A stretch of 64,000 bases of DNA, taken from contig CM106585.1 of the NCBI GenBank assembly GCA_048013815.1, positions 15,748,001 through 15,812,000 on the forward strand. Reading direction: 5' to 3'. A program made the translations under genes and the position numbers. The stretch comes from Setoptus koraiensis. Lineage: Eukaryota; Arthropoda. The notes under the pieces were generated by a model that was given only the letters and a program-made list of their open reading frames with translations, had not been told where the DNA came from and made no database searches. This document shows positions 31,901 to 43,860 of this stretch, one piece after another (position 1 is the first letter of the stretch; each line of letters begins with the position of its first letter).

Positions 31901-33631
31901 TGATTATGTAATAATATTATTACTTCTACTGGCCGAACAAGCAAACAACGGCAACATGTTTATCACACACTCTACTAGCTTTGTAGTGCTGGCCGAGTGG
32001 TCGAGTGGCCAGCTATGCAGCTAATGCCAGGTAGCCGGACAGGTAACACTTGCCGGATAATAGTGGCCTGTAGTGTTTGCCGGCGAGTCGATTCAAGTTT
32101 AAACACAATTTATGTCTCGCTAACAGTGCTTATATTGTATGCATCTCTCATTCCTTTAAATTATGCGTGAATTATGCCCGCGTGAACGTACAGATTGTGA
32201 ACGCGGCAACGTGCCCATCACACTTGTGAGCTCATCGCCGCACCGACAGGCCAAACCAGCCACACCAAATGACGTGCCCAACAAATGACGTAATGGCGCT
32301 CGCTTGTAATGACTTGGCATAGAAATAGTTAGCAGGCAAATAGTTGTTGTGGTTTGGTTAGTTAGTTACCTTTCGGGCAGGGGCTGGCCGTTTTGCTTTC
32401 GCCACGAGAGCACGGGTTCGGGATCGCCGCCTAATTTACATTTGAAGCTCACTCGGTCGCCGTGGTACACGAGCTTGTGTTCGGGTGCCTCGAGGAAGTA
32501 CGGTTTCACTGTGCGAGCGGACGCGCGTTAACGCATTTATAGCCCCATATATTGCACACACATACCAGGGTATACACATATCAGGGTATACACATATCAG
32601 CGGGTTTTGCAAATTTGTTGCGGGCGCGGTGTGAGGGAGAGAGAGAGAGAGAGATGTAGACAAAATTAGTTAGTCGTTTAGCTGGCGTCTGGCTGGTTGT
32701 TGTGCGAGCACTGGACTAGCGATAAGGGCGAAATTAAACTCAATTTCGAGCTGTCTGTCCATCGATTGGGGCCAACGCGAGCGCCGTCAGATAACGGATT
32801 GGCCAACCTGTTATGTAGCGGCTCTGCTGGGTTCTGGAGTCGAGAAGCGCACCGGTGCCAACTGACCGGCTGGCAGTTGAAAATGAAAGAGTTGTAAATG
32901 TTATTTGGCCCGAGGCGAGGCGCGGCCGACCGCACCGACGACCTCAAACCGTGACGCTGACCGTCGTTGTGTGAGAGGGGCCAGATAAGCAGCGACAGCT
33001 TTTGACAAAACGGCTTGCGGAGTCCACATTGCGCACTCCGCAAGCCGCCGAGAGGGACAGAGGCAAAAACGGAAGCAGGGATAAACGGATAAACGTAAAT
33101 GGGGAAAAGGGGAAGAACGGATAAACGGAAAACGGAAAAACGGAAAAACGGAAAAACGGAAAAACGGAAAAGGCCGAAAGAGACAGCGAAAATTAGCGAT
33201 CAACTACTCACCGTAAACCGATAATGAGGCCGCGCTCGATTCGCGCACAATCGATTTATGGGTGCCGTTAGTTTCGGCAAGGCAACTATATTTGGCCTCG
33301 TCGTTCTTTTGCACATTCAACAATACCAATTCGCTGCCGTACACGTCCACCAGGGGCGTCTTGGCGCTGTCAAGTTGGTCCAATCCATTGTGATGCTGGT
33401 GACTGTTGCGCAATCTTGCCTGGCCGTTCAATGCGCTGTTTAGCGCGGGGGCGACCGTCTTGGCCAGGCGCATTATTGATACACTGGCCGAGGGTTGCAG
33501 TAGCTGGCCGTTGCGTTTCCAATAGATGCGCGGCTCGGGCGAGCCAACGGGCGCCACACATTCGAAGGTGGCCGTCTCGCCCTGGGACACTTGCACATTT
33601 CGGGGCGCCTGTCGAAAGTCCGACTTGAGGT
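25996..33631 (-). CDS. robo: Roundabout-type axon guidance receptor, 3' four exons (partial)
   Basis: Slit receptor of the Robo family. Model: join of exons 33212-33631, 32370-32508, 30339-30469 and 25996-30047 on the minus strand. All junctions are GT-AG with matching phases (1, 2, 1), giving about 1580 residues without a stop; the 5' end (Ig1, signal peptide) is missing. Order: Ig2 (FRQAPRNVQVSQGETATFEC), Ig3 across exons 2-3, Ig4 and Ig5 in the large exon, and three FN3 domains. One transmembrane helix follows at about 27230-27310 (IWLFAVSSTILVIVIVVGYL). The cytoplasmic tail of about 410 residues is Gln/Asn-rich with the CC1-type motif PYATTNLI near 26455-26430. No LPPPP (CC2) or CC3 motif is visible. 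Several insertions enlarge Ig2, the FN1-FN2 linker (11 Ala) and FN2. Dscam and netrin receptors fit less well because of CC1 and domain order. Confidence 0.92.
30339..30469 (-). CDS. robo: robo exon encoding second half of Ig3
   Basis: Acceptor CCGCAACGCAG, donor GTAAGT. 131 bases encode RSQIDVSDKTLVIDKV and TTSDQGMYICEGENLVGT, the second Ig cysteine, ending in FANLTVI. Phase 2 in, phase 1 out into the large last exon at 30047. Confidence 0.88.
30970..31052. repeat. 9-bp tandem array (GGCCACTCS)
   Basis: About nine imperfect copies of GGCCACTCG/GGCCACTCC, decaying to GGACTACTC and CTACTCTGG types, inside a robo intron. Confidence 0.8.
31553..31634. repeat. CAR trinucleotide tract
   Basis: Alternating CAGCAA, CGACAG and CAACAG triplets inside a robo intron. 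The antisense translation is a cysteine-rich artefact. Confidence 0.85.
32370..32508 (-). CDS. robo: robo exon encoding first half of Ig3
   Basis: Acceptor CTCGCACAG, donor GTAACT. 139 bases encode VKPYFLEAPEHKLVYHGD and VSFKCKLGGDPEPVLSWRK, the first Ig cysteine and tryptophan. Phase 1 in, phase 2 out. Confidence 0.88.
32509..33211 (-). other. robo intron, 0.7 kb
   Basis: Between the Ig2 exon and the first Ig3 exon. It carries a 16-bp repeated unit near 32565-32600, a GA run near 32636-32652 and an 8-bp CGGAAAAA array at 33126-33173. Confidence 0.7.
33126..33173. repeat. 8-bp tandem array (CGGAAAAA)
   Basis: Six copies, the first and last one base short. Confidence 0.9.
33212..33631 (-). 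CDS. robo: robo exon encoding Ig2
   Basis: Acceptor CCCCAAACAG before 33631 and donor GTGAGTA from 33211. 420 bases, entry with one base carried in and one carried out. It encodes LKSDFRQAPRNVQVSQ at the start, the Ig cysteines (ATFECVAP and AKYSCLAE) and a roughly 40-residue insertion between strands. Confidence 0.88.
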
Positions 33632-34401
33632 CTGTTTGGGGCAAGAGTCGGGGACGAAAGAGACAAATTTAGTTAGTAGGTTAGTACTTGTTGCCCCCGA
33701 ATGGAGAAAATAGCTAACATGTGATATAGATATAGATGTGATATGATAGATGTGATGTGACTCGTGGCGCCAATCGAATCGCTTTGTTTGCTCGTGCGAC
33801 AGTTGTAAACAGTTTAATCACTTCTGACAGTTGACATCATCGCTCGAGTCTCGACTCACCGGTCACCGGTCAGTCGGATATCGGTCAGTCGGAGGTCGGA
33901 TATCGATCGAAATTGAATCAATCGGGCAAATGCAAGTGAATTTTGGCTGAATGCTAAATTGTGTTTATTTATTCTGGGCCCGTTTCTCACTCGAAAAACT
34001 TGTGAGTCGCAAGCTTGTGAGTCACAAGCTCATCGGAGCGCCTCTCTCTCTCTCTCTCTCATCATGACAGTCTCGTGTGACATATCAACAACAAACCTTT
34101 TCGAGCCATATTGCGCCATTTTGAGTGCGATCGTAAATATCGGCCAACATAATCACGGCATAACAGCCAATACGCAATATACGGTATATATATATTGGCA
34201 ACTGTTATATAATGGTTGCGTCATCATTTGGTCAAAGTTGCCCTTGCAGCACGTGCAAATTGTGCCGCGACTAAGCCCAATGGGAATAGTCGAGTGGAAA
34301 AATAATAATAATAATAATATTGAAAAATTGCGTTCTCTCGTTTGCGAAAAATTGCCTCGTTTCGGCGAGTCGCGCTGTTCGCGTTTGAGTCGGCCCCGCG
34401 T

Positions 34402-34443
34402 CGTGATATCATCAAATACCAGCAGGTATTTGATGATATCACG
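34402..34443. repeat. Perfect 19-bp inverted repeat with 4-nt loop
   Basis: Arms 34402-34420 (CGTGATATCATCAAATACC) and 34425-34443 are exact reverse complements, separated by AGCA. Confidence 0.95.
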
Positions 34444-34613
34444 CATTTATATGTCCGCTTCCATGCAATGAATGCATTCGCAAGCTCATGCACTGCTAAA
34501 TACGATCTTGGCCGGCTTGTGACAACCGCCGAGCGCTGTCGTATGACGCTTGTGGGGGGGGGGGCGCCACGAATTCAGCTCTAGCCAGGTGACACCGCCA
34601 ACATTGTTCAGCA

Positions 34614-34618
34614 TTGTC

Positions 34619-34665
<47 letters not shown>

Positions 34666-34709
34666 CGTTGGTGTCGTTGGTGTTGTTGCTGTCGTTGTTG
34701 GTGTTGCGT
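34614..34709. repeat. GTT/GTC trinucleotide tract
   Basis: Long TTG/GTT run with interspersed GTC and GGT triplets. Confidence 0.9.
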
Positions 34710-34980
34710 TCGAGGGAACCAACGACGGCGAGCAAATTCAATAATAATGATAACAATACCGACAATGAAAACACGCTCGCTGGCGCCTAGCCGACGCCTG
34801 CTTACAACACAACAACACTGTTTGTAGCGAGATCACGTGCTATGTTTGCCGTTATTATGCGTTACATAACAGCGACAAAACGGGCCCACTTTTCATATTG
34901 GCCCCGCTGCCAAGATGGCGTTGTCAGCACTCATGAGAAGCGGCGCACATTTTGTCGCTGTTTGGCCTGTGTTTGGCCTT

Positions 34981-35065
34981 ACAACAATAACAACAACAGC
35001 AACGGCGACAACAGCAACAACGACGACAACAACAACAACAGCAACAACGGCGACAACAGCGACAT
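34981..35065. repeat. CAA/CGA trinucleotide tract
   Basis: ACA, GCA and GAC triplets, opposite in strand sense to the tract at 34.6 kb. Confidence 0.9.
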
Positions 35066-35120
35066 ACAAAGTTGGCGACGTGACTAAACATACACAAGTG
35101 ACCGACCGACAGTGTCGCTG

Positions 35121-35180
35121 GCGCAAATAGCGGCAAATAGCGGCAAATAGCTGCAAATAGCGGCAAATAGCGGCACCTAG
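35121..35180. repeat. 10-bp tandem array (CGGCAAATAG)
   Basis: Six units of exactly 10 bp with one to three substitutions. Confidence 0.93.
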
Positions 35181-35872
35181 CGACACCGACACACAGCGCG
35201 GCAAGTGCACATAACGGTGCTATTGCGTAACACGCAGCCCTCGCTCGATTGTCATGAATGGCGCGGGGGCGAAAATGTTTGCGGCGACATTCTTTTACAC
35301 CTACGACACACACCGACCAGCTCGACCGACAAGCTGACACGCTCGACAGAGGCCAACTCGTCGAGCAGCGCTCGTCGGGCGGCTCGTCGGGCAGCGCTTG
35401 TCGGGCAGCGCTTGTCGGGCAGCGGGCTCCGTCGGGGGGCAAGCGTCATAGCGCGGTATATCGCGTATACGCAGACACACAAACACGCGGTTACGCAACG
35501 ACGGCCCGTGGTGCACATAATACAAAAATAATACAAATAACGGGCCACACAAACCACTGGCAAATGGCTTTGAATGGCCAGTTTCCGGTCGGGCCGGTGG
35601 GGCCAGTGTGCGAGTAGATGAGCAGCCAGCAGCGATGATGATGATGATGAAAGTGCTCGCTGCTAACTAGCAGGCACGGCACGTACACACTGCAACAATG
35701 AGCGTGTGGCCCCAAGTCGCGAACGACCCTAGCTGCTTGTTTGTGTGCCCTGAGCATGTCCGTGCACAGTGCCCAGGCCACGCTGGCCATTTTTCATTGT
35801 GGCCCCACAATTTGCTAGAGCGAAACGAGCGAAATAGCGCCACTGCGGCCCCAATCAGTTGGCGTGTGCCGC

Positions 35873-35952
35873 GAAAATGTTTGCCAGAAAACGTTTGCCA
35901 GAAAATGTTTGCCAAAAAATGTTTTTCAGCCGGTTTTTCAGCCGATTTTTCA
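35873..35952. repeat. 14-bp then 12-bp tandem array
   Basis: Four units of GAAAATGTTTGCCA (14 bp), the fourth changed to end in TTTTTCA, followed by two 12-bp units GCCGGTTTTTCA / GCCGATTTTTCA. The second unit type appears derived from the end of the first. Confidence 0.88.
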
Positions 35953-36318
35953 GCGCTCCGTCGCCGGCATTTGCGGCACGAATGGCGCCATATTTTTTAT
36001 TTTAGAAAAAAGCAATTTTAGCTAATTGCACCGCTCGGCGCCCTGTCGCCGGGTCCGGCCCGTCGACGGTCGAGTGCCGGCGCGTCTGTTTTAGCTGATA
36101 GTTTTTGGTCATTTACAAATGGGCCGCTGCCGATTTCACTGATTGTACCTGGCGCGGGCAAACAACGCGGGCACAGGTACAACGATACCGGCACAGTAAT
36201 ATCCGCCAAACGATAATATAAATATAACAAATGAGCCATCGATGATATGACACATGTATCGTTGATCGTATGTAACATTCAATGGGGAACCTTCTCGGCG
36301 GCCGAATAATATCAACTT

Positions 36319-36420
36319 GATAACATCGAGTTGATAACATCGAGTTGATAACATCGAGTTGATAACATCGAGTTGATAACATCGAGTTGATAACATCGAG
36401 TTGATAACATCGAGTTGATA
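36319..36420. repeat. 14-bp tandem array (GATAACATCGAGTT)
   Basis: Seven perfect copies followed by a partial one, flanked by related GATATC-type sequence. Confidence 0.96.
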
Positions 36421-38921
36421 TATTGATATCGACTGTGATATTGACGGGCCAGCAACGATTGGCCCGCGATCCAGGTGAGTTGTAGACACAATTCACGTTT
36501 GGATATTGGCAGCGGATATTGTGACCTTGTGTAGTATTTTAAGCGCAAAGAGATGGCAGAAGATGGGCGCAAACGCATCGATTTGTTGTGAGGCTTGTGA
36601 CAGATCGCGAGATGCGGGCCCCGTCGGCCGCTGCAGTGAGCGGCTACTATGAGCGGCTCACGTTACCCGCCGGCCATATAAAAATCAATTGAATCACTAG
36701 TAAATTACTAGCCAGTGAATAGTGCCAGTAGGCGCCGCCAGCATCGCGAATCAGTCAAGTCAGAGTGGCCGGTTGTTGTGCTTGTGGGGGCGTCGCCTAT
36801 CAATCACGCAGCAGCGTCCAGATTGTCGGTGGCGTGCGGACCGGACCGGCCCGGACGGGACCAGAGCGGACGGTCGCAGTCACCACGATACCGGTACAGT
36901 ATAAATAATGCAGTATAATGATCGGTTTGAGGCAAAAGTGGGCGACGTTGTCGCAATTGACTCACAAACATTGTCAGCACGGGAGTCACGCACGCCGTTG
37001 GGCGGATCCCGTAGCGGGCGCGGACGCTTGTTTATAAGGCAGTGAGAGCAATCGGCCCGGACACAAGACAACAACAAAACAGGTAGCAGTCAAACCGATT
37101 CCATGTCAGCTGATGGCTCGGGATCAGCTGGTATCAAGTGACAGGTCGGTCGGCTGTCAGAATGTTGAGGGCAGCAGCATCTTGGCAGTCGGTGTGTCAA
37201 TGTGAGCCAGGCTGTTGAGCGCGATCCGATCGGCCGCGATCAGCCGCGATCGGATCGCCACTGAGTCAACGCCACCGAGTCAATGGGGCCGGTCGATGTT
37301 GATGCGCGGGTCAATTAACTATTAATTAGCTCGACATTTGGATTGATGCATTGATTGATTGGAGTGAGCGCGTCAATGGGCATCGGCGGTGAGCCGGCCA
37401 GTTGCAACAAGTCGCGTTGCCGCCACGACAATTAAATCAGAGTCAACACGACAAAGATTGCCTCTGAATGGTGTGCCGTCCTAATGAGTTATTTTCATCA
37501 TTTACCGGCCGCCAGTCGGCAGCGCATGTGTCAGTAATGGCATGTTTGTGTTGTGTTTGTGTCGGGTTGCATCATGCAACTCGAATGTCCAGCTCGCTGA
37601 CAGTCGCTGTCGGCCGGTCACCGCTGGACAGTGGGCGAGTGGCTCGACGGCGTCGAGTCGACGCTGAGCGCAGAGGCCAAACAAGATGCGCCGTTGCGAT
37701 AACAGGTTACATGACGATTCTGCGAGATCTGGCTGTCGGCTGCTGGCACATCTGACAATTGTGAGGGCGAGCCAGCGTTTTAATTAGCGTAATTGGATGA
37801 GCCGCTCGAGCCGGCGAGACCAGAACGATCGACTTTGAATCTCGGCTCTCGCGGCTCTCGCGGCTCTCGGCTGTCTCGCGCTGCCTCGCGGCCCGAGAGA
37901 TCGTCTGCTGTCGCATGCTGTCGCTGCTAACGAGCCGCCGGCACAGGCGAGCAGAGTGAGAGTCTCAGCAGCGGACAAAGTCGCAAGCTGAAATTGAAAT
38001 TAAAATTAATTTCCATTTTAATTCTCATTTTAATGCGCCAGTGGCGAGCGTTTGTCGGCCAGTGGCGATAATGGCCAAAGATAATGACGGCAAACACTGC
38101 AAATGGCGCTGCACAGGGTGCGCCCGCTCGCAAAACTGACGACGCCGATGATGCTGCCGGCCGAAATGACCGGTGAGCCACCGGTCATAAATCAGTGGCA
38201 AGAGACAAGAAGCAAGAAGCGCAATCAAGGTGAGAGAGAGAGCGAGATTATTGATTTTGCATGACGCCACCAGCGACCAACGAGCAACGATTGTAATGAA
38301 CGCAGCAGCTCATCACCAATTTAATTGCCAATTTAATCGTCGATGGTCGCATTCGGGCCGCTCTCGCCGACTCAATTCACCTGTCGGCCGGCCACAGGTG
38401 AGTAGGTTCACAGTGCTGGCATGTTGGCCGCATTGTTGGCCGCGGCCGAATCAGGATGATCGCATCACATGTACAATGTTTATGATTGTGTTATGTTGCG
38501 CGCCACGTTTATTGCTCATGTTATATTATGAGTTTATAATGTCCGCCAGTCTGCGCTGTCCGGCCATTTGCTCAGTTCGCGCTGTCCGGCCAGTGCGGCC
38601 AGTGCGGCCAGCGCGGCCAGTTTGGTCAGTTTGGCCGGTTCGTAGTGCAAACAAGTGCGACACAACAGGTGCCACAACATGATATTATTACGCATTATTG
38701 CATCACATTATTATTCATATTACTATTCATATTATTATTATTATTATCGTATCGCCAGTGTCGTGACTGACACCGGCAGCCCTGCTCACACGCTGCCAGC
38801 GACTTTGCTCCGGCGCTGTCCATAGCAGACAACGCACCATAAGCGCATTATGATACACGCCGGCAAACTAACAATTGGCCTGCCCGGCATTGCAATCACT
38901 GCAGCACACGTAACACAGTTT

Positions 38922-38985
38922 GCATCGTTGCATCGTCGCATCGTCGCATCGTTGCATCGTTGCATCGTTGCGTCATTGCATCACC
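38922..38985. repeat. 8-bp tandem array (GCATCGTT)
   Basis: Eight units, the last two diverged. Confidence 0.92.
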
Positions 38986-41772
38986 TGGTTACGTTGTATT
39001 GTCTCTCGCATATTTGTGTCCGTTTGTTCATGGCTATATTATTATGCAATTTTTGTTGGTGAGATTATGAGCACAGATTACATCATCGTCATCATCACGA
39101 TACTGGCTGGCGAGCAGCTGATGGCAGTCAGCTCAATCAGCGGAGTTGTGTTTACTTTGGCCGGCGCTCGCTCTTGTCTGGCCAGCAAATCGGGTTGCGC
39201 AACACACAAACCGGTGCCCGGTGCCCGCTGCCACAGACAAACAGACAACACAAACCGGAAGTGGAAGTGCTCTATGGCATCTATGTGCGGGCAAACACTG
39301 ACAGCAGCAGGTTTATAACGGGCAAACAATGATCGCCGCTTACAATAATTACAAGCGCCTAGCGATAATATCACGCAAATGCCGGCAACATTGGCGCCAC
39401 ACTGTTCAAATTGACTGGGCAAACAGCTCGCGAACACGTTCAAACAAACAAACTTTGCATGCGGTTCGGCTGCACGTGCTCGCTACAACCGACGCGCACG
39501 ACGCACACAACGCACACATCGCACACAATGTACACAGTGTACATAACGACGTCGCACGAGCATAATATTAGAATAATAAGACGCCCCATAAGCACTGCAT
39601 TGAGCGGCATTGGGCGCCCCCCGTTCGCGAACGCTCAGATTCACAAAATTCAGCGAGAGCGCGGGCAGCACGTGCGCAAATGCAAAAAATGAATGAGCGA
39701 TTCGGTGTCATCATTCATTGGCCGTTATCACAATGCCGGCGCCACATCACATTGGCGGCGCCACATCACGTGCCCGCGCAAAATTATTGGCGGCTCCCGA
39801 TAATTTCCGACGCGGGCCAATTTTTGCGGCCTCGCGCAATATAGTCGCGCAAAATACCCGGCCGAGAGGGCGGACGGTGCCCGGTCGGCTGGTCCGGTTC
39901 ACCGACAGTCGAGTTTGGGGCCAGGCCGAGGCACGAAGCAGCAAGCGACAGGAATATTTCGCCGGGCCGGTGGCGGCGGAAGCCCGTGCCAAGTTGCACG
40001 GTTGCCACTGCAGTTGTCGTTGTAGTTGCCGCTGTAGTTGTCGTTGTAGTTGCCGCTCGCAACAATGGCGCCCTTTGCTGATTATTTGCTGGCTGCCAAA
40101 TAATTAACAGCGAACTAAATTAATTAATTATTAACGCAAGAGTGCAAACTGAGTCACTTACACTTGCCGCCGCTACCATCATTTATTATCATCTATTATC
40201 CGTTGTCTGCTGTCTGGCGGGCGCTCACAAAACGGATGCGCGGCCACATTGTTTTGCGATCGATTGCATTTTCGGGTGCGCGTCGCGGTCCGCAACTCGC
40301 GCAACTTCGAATGGCGCCACAATCTCGACGGCGCGCCGAACGGAGCCCCAATCGACAATCTACAGTCGACAACCGACGGGCGCCCTCCCGACGACGAGCG
40401 GGCCCGGCGCGCATCCGGCTGCCGCAATAATTGTATCGCAATAATTGCGACATGTTACATCACGAGCAGCGCGGGCCCCGACTCCAAAAAGGAGCGATTA
40501 TCGATTATTAACTGACGTGCACTCGCATTATGTAAGTTATATACACTGACGATGCGCCGACGATGCGCCGACGATACACTGGCGATCAAACTTCAATTGT
40601 GGGCATTTTAGGTAAATTGGGCCCGCCGCTCGGGATGGCGCGATGATGCGTGTGGGCGTACGCGGCCATTGTTGGCCGGCGGACGGGTGGTTGCAATGAA
40701 ATGAGCAGTTTGGCGCCGTTGGAACCGCTCCGATTGAAATGGCAGCGCGAATGCGAGGCGCCGCCCGCATGCCCGTTCCGGCCGGCCCGCAATGGCTGGC
40801 GGAGGAAACGAAAATGCGGCCCGCAAACTGAAAAATGTGCCAAAATCGACGCACTGCAAACTATTATTACATAATGATGATCGCAATCATGCGAACGAGC
40901 TGCTGCTGGCGGTGCGATTCGCGCCTCCATCGCCGCTCCTGTCGCCGCTTCTTTTGGCCCGTTCTTTTCGGCGGTTTCTCGGTCGTTCCTTTCGGCGGTT
41001 CTACGCTCGTTACTCCGCCGGTTGCTCGCTCGTTCTTTTGCCGGTTCCACGCGGCGGATCCCGACGCCGCCGCCGCCGACGCCGACAGAGGCGACACACG
41101 AGGCGCCTCTCGGGCCGAAATTTCGCTCCGAAGTTTCGCTGTGAAGGGCGCATCGCGGTCGGCTATCACTCACACACTTGGCTCTCGACTCGCTCTTATC
41201 CGGCGGCGTGATTACGCCCCAGCGCGGGCTCCCATTGCGTAATAGTGTTATATTGCGTAATAGTGGCGATAACAAACTGCTCGGTGTGTGCACAAGTTAA
41301 ACGTTAAACTTTATTCAACGTTTAACGTGTCGCAGTTTGCATTTGTGCCAACGTGTTGGGGCTGGGGGCCCCAACTGGCCGGCCCCAGCTCGCTTTTTTG
41401 CCGGCCATGATGGATGATAGTGATCGATTTGGACGGTGGCGCCACCTCGTCCGCGCTACAAACTCGTGCGCGACACGCGCCCCCGCCAGCAAGTTGAAAC
41501 ATGCGCCACTTACATACTCGCATTATGTAAGTTGCACAAACTTGCATTATGTAAGTTGCGCAGACTTACACAGACTCCAAAATAACTGCAACTGCCTAAC
41601 TGTTTGCCAGCCATCATGTGTCGTCTCGTCATAGATCATTATGGTTGCGCAACAACACGCGCTACTCGCTACGTGTTTGCGCGTGCTGGCCGCGCGACAC
41701 TGGGCCCGTCCGACACACGAGATAAGCCGCGCGCCGCCGAGCTAGCTGCTGGCTGTCTGACGCTTGCTGCCG

Positions 41773-41891
41773 GCCCGTGTTGTCGTGCCGTGTCGTCGTC
41801 GGGTGTCGTCGTGCGGTGTCGTCGGCCCGCGTTGTCGGCCCGCGTTGTCGGCCCGTGTTGTCGGCCCGTGTCGTCGGCCCGTGTCATCGGC
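41773..41891. repeat. 13-bp tandem array (GTTGTCGGCCCGC)
   Basis: About nine imperfect units. The central copies are nearly identical and the left ones decay to GTGTCGTCG. Confidence 0.85.
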
Positions 41892-43760
41892 AAGCCAGTC
41901 GAAAGTCGGCACTCGGGCCCGTGTAGACATGACTGTTTACATATGCTAATGCGTGGCCCACCTACCCGCTTTATCCATTTATCTATCCGGCGACCGCACA
42001 CAGCCAAACCAGCAGTGCGATGTATCCATTGCACGCCCATGGCGCCCGCAATCTGCTCACAACAACGACAGAGACAAAAATGCTGCCAACAATCTCAACG
42101 GTGCGCAAAAATCTCCGCCAACTTGGCGGCGCTAAGCTACTTGTCGGGTCCCGTGAACGGAGGCGCAAGCTGTACGGCGCTGTGTGGTGCCCACCGTCGG
42201 CATCTGCAAGTTCCAGACTGGAACGCGCCGGCCCGCCGACAGTCGAGCGACAGTTCAATTGCGCGCGGCCCGATTATCCAGTTACCCGCCGACTAACCGA
42301 TCCAGTTGGCAGCTCAGTCCGACTGCCGCTTGAGGCGCCAATTCAAACGGGCGCGTTCAAACGACGCCATGGCGGGATAGCCGCGATACAAGACAAGCGG
42401 CAGCGAGTGAGAAATTACTATGACATCGTTATCATTTATCATGAGCGCAACGAACTAGTTACACTGCTAATCTTTTCTCTCAAACGACCGAATCGGACGC
42501 TTTCGCCATTTCGCCAGCCCCTTTTGTTTGGCCCCGCGCCCGACAGAGATAGAAATCGCGCGCCCCAGCGATTCGAATTTCGAAGCCGTTCGACATTCGG
42601 CCGCCATATTTTCCTCTATCTCTCTAGCCATCTCCGGCCGTCGCTCGCCGTTTTACGCCGTCGCTCGCCGGCCCGTGCCAGCCCCTCTGGCCGGCTGCTC
42701 ATTCGACCGTCTCGGCGGCCGGGCCGGCCCATCCGGGGCCGGCCGACTCGCCAGCCGAAACCGGTGGGCACCTGTCCGTGCCCAGACACTCGCTCGCCGA
42801 CCCGCTACGCAGCGGGTTTCATGGGTGCCCGTGGCGCCACAAAACAGCCCACAACAGCCGGCCCCGGGGAATTGCCCGCACACGCGAGAGCGCACGAGCC
42901 AATCTCTAAATGCTGGCTATTTAGGGTGTCCCCAATGCTGGCTGTTGCCAGCATTTAAGGTGTCCCCAATGCGGGGCCCCAAATCTCGCTGGGGCTCGCC
43001 GAGCGGCCCCATTTGCCGCCTGTCGCTGGTGCCAGACGCGCCGCGACCCCGTTGGCCCCGTCGGCTCGTCGGATCCGCTTGCCGGTTTGCTGGTTCGATG
43101 GCGACCGACAAACGGATCGGTCCAATCCAGCTATCGGTCGCCAACACTCGCCGGCACTAATACGCGCCACCAGCTAGCCGATATATTGAGGCGGCCGATA
43201 TATCCGCCGACGCAGCCGATGGGGCCATATGTGGCCTGTTTGTCGCTGCGAGAGCGCCCCTTCTTAATGCGTATTAAATTAGTTTCGCTTACGTTTGCGA
43301 GTTGCCAGCCACTGTCACGACGAGACAGTGAAATTTACAATCTTCGAGGAGCTCGCTGTATCCGCCGGCTGGCACAGGTCGCCGCGACTCGCGATATAGC
43401 GCGCCATGATGGGGGGGCCCACATCGGCGTTTCGCGCCGAATCGGTAGCCGGAGCGCGGCCGCATTATACCCAAATCGAGCCCCGTCGGCGGGCCCCGTT
43501 GAGCTCCGCCGAGCAGCTCTGCGTCTGCCGCAATGGCAGCGCCCGCAAACTTTGTCGGCTGGCAGCAGCGACCTATGATAAATCGAGCCAATTGCGCGTT
43601 TGTTTGTGAAAATGAAATTTGATTGGTATTTTGTGTTCGAGTTGCAGTCGTTTCTGGCTGGCTATTATTGAGCGATCTGATGCGAGGCAGCGCGAGGCTC
43701 GGCCACTTTTTTCAATTGCTCGCCGGCCCGACACTGGCTTTGGGGCCGACGGGGCCCACA

Positions 43761-43860
43761 TCGCTCAGTATCGCCCAGTATCGCTCAGTATCGCCCAGTA
43801 TCGCCCAGCATCGCTCAGTATCGCCTAGTATCGTGCAATATCGCACAATATCGCAAAATA
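43761..43860. repeat. 10-bp tandem array (TCGCYCAGTA)
   Basis: Ten units of exactly 10 bp. Units alternate C/T at position 5 on the left and diverge progressively to TCGCACAATA and TCGCAAAATA on the right. Confidence 0.95.

Larger units (their letters stand above)
30470..32369 (-). other. robo intron, 1.9 kb, repeat-bearing
   Basis: Between the two Ig3 exons. It contains imperfect ATAAATGG-type repeats (30540-30630), a 9-bp array (30970-31052) and a CAR trinucleotide tract (31553-31634). It also holds one TTACGTAA-like pair near 31340. No nested gene is recognised. Confidence 0.7.

Noticed and set aside
39700..43600. Many 100-310 codon frames in GC-rich DNA
   Set aside because: Overlapping on both strands, Arg/Pro/Ala-rich, no conserved motif; expected where stop codons are rare.
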